From the NCBI GenBank assembly GCA_938003715.1, contig CALKYK010000340.1, positions 1 through 5,672 of the forward strand: a stretch of 5,672 nucleotides of DNA. Direction: 5' to 3'. Source of the stretch: an uncultured Gammaproteobacteria bacterium (GTDB lineage: Bacteria > Pseudomonadota > Gammaproteobacteria > Steroidobacterales > Woeseiaceae). The translations under genes and the position numbers were made by a program. Positions 1 to 5,395 of the stretch are shown in pieces. Numbering within the stretch: position 1 is the first letter of the stretch; each line of letters begins with the position of its first letter. A model generated the notes under the pieces. The model ran no database searches and was not told where the DNA came from. It was given only the letters and a program-made list of their open reading frames with translations.

Positions 1-50
1 AGTCGGGCGAAAGTTGCGAGCGATATTACCTTGCCGGTATCGGGAAGCCG
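1..50 (-). pseudogene. Continuation of the RND exporter frame beyond the TAG stop
   Basis: Reading the minus strand in the same frame as the exporter, straight after the TAG at 51-53, gives RLPDTGKVISLATFAR up to the window edge. This fits the conserved segment that follows the YWLNSWRL-type motif in RND/MMPL exporters, where a residue such as Glu is expected between the Leu before the stop and this stretch. The same frame therefore stays homologous on both sides of the stop, which argues for a point nonsense change (GAG to TAG) rather than a frameshift or a natural end. The rest of the gene lies outside the window. Confidence 0.7.
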
Positions 51-1715
51 CTAGAGATAGGCATGCATCGCGTCGACATCACCCAGCCGCCAGCTGTTCA
101 GCCAGTAGCTTTGCGACGTGATTCCGCCAGCCCCGTCCGATTCGTCGGCGTAAATGTCCTCGAATTCCTCCTCTCCGTCGCCGGCAGCGGACTCGATGAA
201 CTGCTCCGGCGGCGCGTCGACGATGACGTCGAGCGGCGTGGTTCCACCGAGTGCCCGGTCGATACGCAGCATGCCCTGGTAAATCTCGGTCGATTCCTTG
301 TAATAGTCGATGAAGCGATTCTCCACGCTCAGTCGCGTTGTTCCCGCGAGGCCGAGTGCCACGATGAACAGGAAAAAGACCAGTACCCGCCGCTGGTGCT
401 CGTGGACGAGATCGCTGAAGAATCGCGTGACGGTATCCGTGAGGTCGGTCCGGGACGGCGCTGCGCCCGGCTTCAGCAACAGGAGTATTGCCGGGAACAG
501 TGTGAATGCCAGCACGAACGCGACGACGATGCCGATCGACATCATCCAGCCGAAATTGATGACGGGACGCACGCCGCTCACGAGCAGGGAGCCGAACGCG
601 ACGATCGTCGTCAGCGCCGTGTACAGGCACGGTACGACGATCGCCTGTACCGTCTTCAATACGAGTTCGCGCTGGCTCGCGTCCGGCAGGCTTTCGTGGT
701 GCTCGCGATAGCGGACGATGATGTGCAGGGTCAGCGCGAGGCACAAGATGAACAACAGCGCCGGAAAATTGGACGATACGACGGTCACCCGCCACCCCAG
801 GAGACCCAGAAGCCCCAGCATGACGACCACCGTTGTAGCGCAGGTCAGCAGAGGCAGCACGATCCAGCGGCGCTTCTTGAATGCCAGCGCAAGAATGACG
901 ACGAGAAAGATCATCACGCCGGCGCCGAATACGACCAGGTCGCGGCGGATGAAGTCGATCGAGTCGGCGACGATCATCGGCAGGCCGCCGAGGTACAGGG
1001 CGGCGCCGTCGCGATGGCGATCCAGCACCTGCCGCACCGAAGCAATTGCCTGCCGCTGCCGCTCGATCTCGTTCTGCGACGCTTCTTCGAATGCGGCGGT
1101 TACCTGTTCGAGCTCGGCCGTTTCCGCCTCGTCGAGACCTTCGATGAAGTTCTTTTCCCGCAGGGCGTCGCGCCGCGCGCGCAGCTCACGATGCTCGAGT
1201 TCCTGCTGCAGGTCGACACGCAGCGCCGTGGTCGAAGCGTCGGAGCTGATGAGCAGGTTTTCATACAGCGGGCTCGACGTCAGCTCTTCGCGTGCCAGGT
1301 CGCGGTCCGTTTCAGGATCGCGGAGATAGCGAACGCCCGATGCGAAGTCGTCGAGTTCGAGCGGCGGGCTCATCAGCAGCGGCACGTTCAGAATGCTCGC
1401 GACCGATGCGACTTCCGCAAGCCCGGCGAGTTCGTCGTGCAGTTCTGCGAGATCTGCCAGCGTCGGCGAGGCGAACATTTCCCCGTCCGGCGCATAGGTG
1501 ACCAGCAGGAAGCTGTCCGACCCGTAGCGGGCCCGAACGAAGCGGTAGTAGCTCAGGTCTTCGTCGCGCTCGAGTACCAGCGCATCCGCCGACGCATCGA
1601 GCGCGAAGTCCTGTGCGAACCAGCCGAACGCCAGCGTCGCTGCGGCGATTGCGGCGATCGTTAGCGCCGGCCGGCGCAGTACAAGGCGTTCGTAAGTATC
1701 GAGAATCGCCGGCAA
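51..1715 (-). CDS. RND/MMPL-family exporter, N-terminal two-thirds, ended by an in-frame TAG
   Basis: Inner-membrane proton-driven exporter of the RND superfamily, MMPL type; substrate unknown (hydrophobic or lipid-like molecules are typical). The 554-residue product has one membrane segment at about 15-34 and a first periplasmic domain at about 35-255. Near the start of that domain is the family signature DASADALVLE, and at about 165-235 a charged, probably coiled-coil stretch. Five membrane helices follow at about 258-416, then a cytosolic linker, a seventh helix at about 444-462, and the start of the second periplasmic domain with an acidic patch at 513-527. Family members usually have 12 helices and 750 or more residues, so about a third is missing. 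TTG at 1715 is the only ATG, GTG or TTG between the upstream in-frame stop (1785-1787) and the first helix; its ribosome site is weak. The gene starts 16 bases after the M20 peptidase stop, so the two are probably cotranscribed. Family assignment is confident; whether the gene is functional is doubtful. Confidence 0.85.
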   Translation of the reverse strand: MPAILDTYERLVLRRPALTIAAIAAATLAFGWFAQDFALDASADALVLERDEDLSYYRFVRARYGSDSFLLVTYAPDGEMFASPTLADLAELHDELAGLAEVASVASILNVPLLMSPPLELDDFASGVRYLRDPETDRDLAREELTSSPLYENLLISSDASTTALRVDLQQELEHRELRARRDALREKNFIEGLDEAETAELEQVTAAFEEASQNEIERQRQAIASVRQVLDRHRDGAALYLGGLPMIVADSIDFIRRDLVVFGAGVMIFLVVILALAFKKRRWIVLPLLTCATTVVVMLGLLGLLGWRVTVVSSNFPALLFILCLALTLHIIVRYREHHESLPDASQRELVLKTVQAIVVPCLYTALTTIVAFGSLLVSGVRPVINFGWMMSIGIVVAFVLAFTLFPAILLLLKPGAAPSRTDLTDTVTRFFSDLVHEHQRRVLVFFLFIVALGLAGTTRLSVENRFIDYYKESTEIYQGMLRIDRALGGTTPLDVIVDAPPEQFIESAAGDGEEEFEDIYADESDGAGGITSQSYWLNSWRLGDVDAMHAYL

Positions 1716-1731
1716 GCCTACGATCCGGCCG

Positions 1732-3147
1732 TCAGCCCTGGTCGCGCCGGAAATGGTCCTCGAGTACCTGGGCGACGCAGCAGGTCAGTTTCTTGCCCTT
1801 TTCGATGTGCAGGAACTCGTTCGGTCCGTGCGCGTTCGAGTTCGGGCCGAGGAGGCCGGTCACGAGAAACTGCGCTTCGGGAAACTTCTCGCCGAGCATA
1901 CCCATGAACGGAATCGTGCCGCCGGTGCCCATGTACACGGACGGCTTGCCGAAGTACGCCTGCGACGCCTTTTCCATCGATTTTTCCAGCCAGTCGGCGA
2001 CGGGCGGCGCGTTCCAGCCCGCCATCGTCGACTCGACCTTGAACGACACTTTCGCAAACGGCGGCGGGTCCGCTTCCAGGACCTTTTTCACCGCGGCGGC
2101 CGCGACGTCTGCGTCGAGCGTCGGCGGCAGGCGGAACGACAGCTTGACCGAGATTTCCGGCAGCATCGTGTTGCCCGCGTTGACGATGGCCGGCAGGCCG
2201 TCCGCGCCGGTGACCGTGACGTTCGGGCGCCAATAGTTGTTCAGCATCAGTTCGTAGTTCGATTCGCTCGGTTTCGCCTTGCCGTCGATCCACGGGAACT
2301 TCCGGTAGACGGAATCGCCGAGCACTTCGGCGGCGAGCTTCGCCTGTTCCTTGCGCTGCTCGGGGATCTCGACAAACAGGTCGTCGACGAGTATGCGCCC
2401 GGTCGCCGCGTCCTCGACTCGCGACAAAAGCTGGCGCAGAACGCGGAAGCACGACGGCACGACGCCGCCGGCGCTGCCCGAGTGCACGCCCTCGGTGAGC
2501 ACCTGCACCTTGAGATTGCCGGTGAGGTTGCCGCGCAGCGAGGTCGTGCACCAGAACTGATCGTAGTTGCCGCATTCGGCATCCAGGCAGACGACCAGGT
2601 CCGGCTTGCCGAGCCGGTCGCCCAGGTGATCGATGTAGTAGGGCAGGTCGAAGCTGCCGGACTCCTCGCAGCCCTCGATCAGCACCACGCAGCGCGCGTG
2701 CGGAATGCCCTGTTCCTGCAAAGTGCGGATGGCGGTCAGCGAGCCGAACACGGCATAGCCGTCGTCGGCGCCGCCGCGGCCATAGAGCTTGCCGTTTTTC
2801 AGCACGGGCAGCCACGGGTCGAGGTCCTCGTCCCAGCCGGAAAACTCCGGCTGCTTGTCGTAGTGGCCGTACAGCAGCACGACGTCGTCGGACTGGCCGG
2901 GAATCTCGATGAACAGCACCGGCGTGCGGCCTTCGAGCCTGACCACTTCGACCTGCATGCCCTCGATCGGCTGTTTCCGGCACCAGGCCTCGAACATCTT
3001 CACCGCTTCGTCCATGTGCCCGTGTTTTTCCCAGTCGGGATCGAACGCCGGCGACTTGTTCGGCACCTTTATGTAGTCGCAAAGCGTGGGAATAATCGAC
3101 TCGTCCCACATCGGGTACACGAAGTTCTCGGTTCTGGCCTGGTCCAT
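1732..3147 (-). CDS. M20-family zinc metallopeptidase (dipeptidase-like)
   Basis: Predicted cytosolic di-zinc peptidase or amidohydrolase of the M20 family, 471 residues with no signal peptide. The metal and catalytic set looks complete. It includes H95 and D97 in LLYGHYDKQPE, the bridging Asp D128 in YGRGGADDG, the general base E161 and ligand E162 in EGCEESGS, and D189 in VVCLDAECGN. H222 lies in HSGSAGG, at the lid or dimerisation domain, and H440 in NSNAHGPNEF. The length and the TTSLRGNL segment resemble the M20 subgroup usually annotated as dipeptidases; exact substrate is unknown. ATG at 3147 begins MDQARTENF and has only a weak purine-rich stretch (GGATAAG) about 4-10 bases upstream. 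It heads a probable two-gene unit with the exporter and is divergent from the amidase gene. Its stop is TGA at 1732-1734. A role in handling peptides or N-acyl amino acids is inference only. Confidence 0.9.
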   Translation of the reverse strand: MDQARTENFVYPMWDESIIPTLCDYIKVPNKSPAFDPDWEKHGHMDEAVKMFEAWCRKQPIEGMQVEVVRLEGRTPVLFIEIPGQSDDVVLLYGHYDKQPEFSGWDEDLDPWLPVLKNGKLYGRGGADDGYAVFGSLTAIRTLQEQGIPHARCVVLIEGCEESGSFDLPYYIDHLGDRLGKPDLVVCLDAECGNYDQFWCTTSLRGNLTGNLKVQVLTEGVHSGSAGGVVPSCFRVLRQLLSRVEDAATGRILVDDLFVEIPEQRKEQAKLAAEVLGDSVYRKFPWIDGKAKPSESNYELMLNNYWRPNVTVTGADGLPAIVNAGNTMLPEISVKLSFRLPPTLDADVAAAAVKKVLEADPPPFAKVSFKVESTMAGWNAPPVADWLEKSMEKASQAYFGKPSVYMGTGGTIPFMGMLGEKFPEAQFLVTGLLGPNSNAHGPNEFLHIEKGKKLTCCVAQVLEDHFRRDQG

Positions 3148-3160
3148 GTGCTTATCCGTT

Positions 3161-3188
3161 TTGACTTGCGCGGACGGCGAATGATACT
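3161..3188 (+). promoter_or_regulatory. Putative sigma70 promoter of the amidase gene
   Basis: TTGACT at 3161-3166 matches the -35 consensus at five of six positions. After a 16-base spacer, GATACT at 3183-3188 matches the -10 consensus at four of six, including the key second A and last T. Transcription would begin near 3195, giving a leader of about 40 bases before the ATG at 3235. Spacing and orientation are right, but this is a by-eye match in a short region. Confidence 0.5.
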
Positions 3189-3222
3189 AGAACGATCGAC
3201 AAATTCCTGCGTGGCTCCGGCC

Positions 3223-3229
3223 GGGGTGA
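3223..3229 (+). promoter_or_regulatory. Ribosome binding site of the amidase gene
   Basis: GGGGTGA lies five bases before the ATG at 3235. It is the element that selects this start, because the same reading frame is open for nearly 500 codons upstream as antisense of the M20 gene. It also directly precedes a methionine that begins a typical signal peptide. Confidence 0.55.
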
Positions 3230-3234
3230 CAACA

Positions 3235-4455
3235 ATGAAAAGAATCGCCGCACTGCTCCTGTTCCTGCCTTCCGTTTCGCTTGCGGACATCGTCGTCGGC
3301 GGCTCGGGGCTTGCCTGCAGCGAGGACCCCGCCTGCATCAATCGCCTGCACCCTGATATCCCGATGGCGGCGCGGGCGAAGCCCGGTGAGCGCATCACAA
3401 TGATCGGCAAGGATGCGGGTGATCTCGTCATCGACCCGGACGAATTCGTCGTCGCCGAGGAAAATCCGCGGCTCGGCTTCGGCGTCGTGCACCCGCTGGT
3501 CGGGCCCGTGCACATCGAGGGCGCGCAGCCCGGCGATGTGCTGGCGGTGACGATCGAGTCCATCGACCCGGGTGACGTCGGCTGGACCAGCGCCTCGGCG
3601 TTCGGCTTCGCGGGCGACTACGTCGGCAGCGCGAACCGCTTCATCACCTGGCGCCTGAACGACGACTACGCCGAGGCCGAAGCGCTGCCCGGCATCCGCA
3701 TTCCGAACGCGAGCTTCCCGGGCGTCATCACGACGCTGCCCGGGCGAGCCCAGCTCGATACGGTGCTCGCGCGCGAGCAGGCACTGGCCGACGCCGGGGG
3801 CGCGGTGTTCAGCCCGGACACGGATCTCGCCGAGCCGACCTCGCTGTGCGGCGAGGAGGGCAGCGAAGCGGGCTCATGCCTGCGTACGATCCCGCCGCGC
3901 GAATTCGGCGGCAACATGGACATCCGCTACATCCGCGAAGGCACCACGGTGTACCTGCCGTGCCATATCGAGGGCTGCGGCCTGGCCATCGGCGACTTTC
4001 ACTACGCGCAGGGCGACGGCGAGGTGTCCGGTACCGCTATCGAGATGGACGCGGACATCACGGTGACGACGCGGATCGTCGAGAACGGTCCGGACCTGTC
4101 GCACGGCCCGCACTATTCGGGCCCGGCCTCGGTGTTGTCCATTCCGTCCACGCGCTTTCACGCGACGACCGGATTCCCGATCAAGCAGAAGGGCGAGGTG
4201 CCGCGCGACATCGCCTATCTTGCATCGGCAAAAGTCGCCGAGCTGGAAAACCTGTCGAAGGACGTCAACCTCGCCGCGGCGAACGCGCTGAAGGCGATGA
4301 TCGACTACATCGAAACCGAATACGGCTACGACCGCACCGACGCCTACATGATCGCGAGCGTTGCAGTGGATCTCCGCATCGGCCAGCTCGTCGACGTGCC
4401 GAACGTCGGCGTGACGGCGATCCTGCCGCTGGATATCTTCGTCGACCGCGACTAG
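3235..4455 (+). CDS. Exported acetamidase/formamidase-family protein
   Basis: Member of the FmdA/AmdA family, whose characterised members hydrolyse formamide or short aliphatic amides to ammonia and the acid; 406 residues. Residues 1-17 form a Sec signal peptide (MKRIAALLLFLPSVSLA), so the enzyme is predicted periplasmic, whereas classical FmdA and AmdA are cytosolic. Family landmarks include PDIPMAARAKPGE near the N terminus, GPVHIEGAQPGDVLAV at about 90-105, FGGNMDIR at 224-231 and GDFHYAQGDGEVSGTAIE at 253-270. Six cysteines form three close pairs, C28/C34, C205/C215 and C243/C248, suggesting disulfides in the mature protein. The gene has its own promoter, is divergent from the M20 gene, and converges on the aau cluster, sharing its stop palindrome. 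Exact substrate is unknown. Supply of amines or ammonia linked to the neighbouring amine dehydrogenase is a guess. Confidence 0.88.
   Translation: MKRIAALLLFLPSVSLADIVVGGSGLACSEDPACINRLHPDIPMAARAKPGERITMIGKDAGDLVIDPDEFVVAEENPRLGFGVVHPLVGPVHIEGAQPGDVLAVTIESIDPGDVGWTSASAFGFAGDYVGSANRFITWRLNDDYAEAEALPGIRIPNASFPGVITTLPGRAQLDTVLAREQALADAGGAVFSPDTDLAEPTSLCGEEGSEAGSCLRTIPPREFGGNMDIRYIREGTTVYLPCHIEGCGLAIGDFHYAQGDGEVSGTAIEMDADITVTTRIVENGPDLSHGPHYSGPASVLSIPSTRFHATTGFPIKQKGEVPRDIAYLASAKVAELENLSKDVNLAAANALKAMIDYIETEYGYDRTDAYMIASVAVDLRIGQLVDVPNVGVTAILPLDIFVDRD
4452..4455. other. Shared CTAG: overlapping stop codons of convergent genes
   Basis: The palindrome CTAG supplies TAG to both genes: 4453-4455 ends the plus-strand amidase and 4454-4452 ends the minus-strand cytochrome. 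The two coding regions therefore overlap at their 3' ends and leave no room between them for a dedicated terminator. Confidence 0.9.
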
Positions 4456-4850
4456 GGACGGCTCTCGGCCGTTTCGAGTCCGGCCCGCATGCGCACAGGA
4501 TCGGCGAGCGTGCGCGGCCGGTAGGCAGCGATTTCCTCGTCGGTGTAGGGCGTGAAGTCTGCGGGCAGCGTTTCCGCATTCCATTCCGCAAGAACCCAGT
4601 TGAGCACCGCGGCGAGCGCGGCGTCGGAAAGATAGGTCTGCGCGACGCCGGGCACGCGCACGACGTATTCGCGCCCTTCGGCGGTCGCGATGAGCCTGCC
4701 GATCTCCTCGCGCAGGGTCGGTACCTCGGGGGGCACGCCGCGCCCGTCGGCCAGGTGGCAGCCGCGGCAGTGCAGCAGGTAATCGGCCTTCGCATCCGCG
4801 AGCGCGCCCGGCGGCAGCGCCAGCAGCAGCAAGAGCGGCAACGCGCGCAC
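4452..4850 (-). CDS. Small periplasmic monohaem cytochrome c of the aau cluster (orf2-like)
   Basis: Predicted periplasmic c-type cytochrome, 132 residues. Residues 1-18 are a leucine-rich Sec signal peptide with probable cleavage after ALA, encoded by a run of CTG codons. The single haem site is CRGCH at 28-32, with H32 as proximal ligand. A helix at about 74-90 (LSDAALAAVLNWVL) matches the C-terminal helix of class I cytochromes c. The residue before the conserved Pro, normally the axial Met, is V66 here, and the only mature Met is M121 in an extra C-terminal tail (about 98-132). GTG at 4850 is chosen because it opens the signal peptide; AAGG at 4863-4860 may serve as ribosome site. The gene follows aauA by 5 bases and occupies the place of the monohaem cytochrome orf2 in the A. 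faecalis aau locus. Likely roles are electron acceptor for the dehydrogenase or a part in cofactor maturation; neither is proven. Confidence 0.85.
   Translation of the reverse strand: MRALPLLLLLALPPGALADAKADYLLHCRGCHLADGRGVPPEVPTLREEIGRLIATAEGREYVVRVPGVAQTYLSDAALAAVLNWVLAEWNAETLPADFTPYTDEEIAAYRPRTLADPVRMRAGLETAESRP
4455..4475 (+). terminator. Weak hairpin after the amidase stop codon
   Basis: In the plus-strand RNA, GGGACGGC (4455-4462) can pair with GCCGUUUC (4468-4475) across a 5-base loop, giving 8 pairs of which two are G-U. It lies at the stop codon and inside the antisense 3' end of the cytochrome gene. No U-tract follows beyond the UUU within the stem, so it is at best a weak terminator or a 3'-end stabiliser. 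Confidence 0.25.
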
Positions 4851-4855
4851 GTGCT

Positions 4856-5395
4856 CTAGCCTTGCGAAGCCTCACCCAGCACGACGGCGACCGTGCAGTG
4901 GTAGGTGCGATGCTCGGTGCCGAAGCACCACAGGATCGTGCTGGAGTTGGACGGGAAGTACACCGGCTTGTCGCGCTCGGTGCCGTGGCAGCTGCAGCGG
5001 CGGCAGACTTCCTTGCCACAGCAGTCGTTGTAGGAAATCAGGTAGTCGCGGTCGTCGACCGGGTTGCGGCAGGTGCCGACCCACGTGATCGGTGACGGCT
5101 CCGCGCCCGGCGGGCAGGACGTGTGCGTGCCGCCGCAGCAGGCGCACAGCGTGCCGCCGAGCGCGCAGTAGCGCCAGTAATCGCAGCTTTGCGGGTCGCC
5201 GATTTCGGAGACCGATTCCTGGGCGAAGGATCGTGCGACCGGCAGCAGCGGCAAGGTGGCGACACCGGCGAGCATTGCTCCGAAGCGGGCCAGGAAACTG
5301 CGGCGCGACAGGCGACGGGCCAGCTTCAGGCTCGCGTCGCGAACGCGTTCGTCGAGCCAGTAAAAGCCCTGGTCGATGAGGTTTTCTGTGTTCAT
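4856..5395 (-). CDS. aauA: TTQ amine dehydrogenase light chain, aromatic amine dehydrogenase-like
   Basis: Small catalytic subunit of a periplasmic quinohaemoprotein-independent amine dehydrogenase (A2B2 type) that deaminates primary amines to aldehydes using tryptophan tryptophylquinone made from its own residues; 179 residues. The N terminus has a long leader with a Tat motif SRRSFLA at 30-36, a hydrophobic stretch to about 54, and likely cleavage near SFA58/Q59. TTQ would form from W105 (ITWVGTC) and W156 (LWCFG), exactly 51 apart as in known MADH and AADH. D124 (YNDCCG) matches the catalytic base Asp76/Asp128, and T168 matches AADH Thr172. The mature part has 14 Cys, like AADH; MADH has 12. 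The LCACCGGT, PSPITWVGTC and DYLISY segments are also AADH-like, while WCFG is MADH-like. G80 replaces the second active-site Asp (Asp32/Asp84). The ATG overlaps the aauD stop (ATGA), and AAGGA at 5409-5405 is its ribosome site. Amine substrate is not determined. Confidence 0.92.
   Translation of the reverse strand: MNTENLIDQGFYWLDERVRDASLKLARRLSRRSFLARFGAMLAGVATLPLLPVARSFAQESVSEIGDPQSCDYWRYCALGGTLCACCGGTHTSCPPGAEPSPITWVGTCRNPVDDRDYLISYNDCCGKEVCRRCSCHGTERDKPVYFPSNSSTILWCFGTEHRTYHCTVAVVLGEASQG

Larger units (their letters stand above)
3148..3234. promoter_or_regulatory. Divergent intergenic region between M20 peptidase and amidase genes
   Basis: This 87-base spacer is the only real intergenic region in the window and must hold the promoters of both divergent genes. 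It contains a perfect 6-base palindrome CGATCG at 3193-3198 and an 8-base GC palindrome CCGGCCGG just before the amidase ribosome site. On the minus strand a possible -10, TATCAT (3186-3181), overlaps the plus-strand -10, but no convincing -35 sits at the right distance. The peptidase promoter is therefore not resolved. No riboswitch or clear operator pair is visible. Confidence 0.55.

Noticed and set aside
51..53. TAG as pyrrolysine or another recoded amber codon
   Set aside because: Three other genes in the window end properly at TAG, no pyrrolysine machinery or downstream element is visible, and the family residue here is an ordinary one such as Glu. A point mutation or base error is simpler.
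63..1664. Long plus-strand open frame of about 530 codons opposite the RND exporter
   Set aside because: Its composition (Arg, Gln, Asp, Glu) is that of an antisense shadow in GC-rich DNA; it has no domain or ribosome site, and the opposite strand encodes a recognisable transporter.
1753..3234. Plus-strand open frame running through the antisense of the M20 gene into the amidase, which could look like a 900-residue fusion
   Set aside because: The upstream part is Arg/Val/Glu-rich with no recognisable domain and lies opposite a clearly conserved peptidase. The ATG at 3235 has a ribosome site and opens a signal peptide, so the fusion is an artefact of high GC.
4800..4850. CAG/CTG repeat run (near 4819-4832) as a possible simple-sequence repeat
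   Set aside because: It encodes the poly-leucine core of the cytochrome signal peptide with several interruptions; nothing suggests phase variation.
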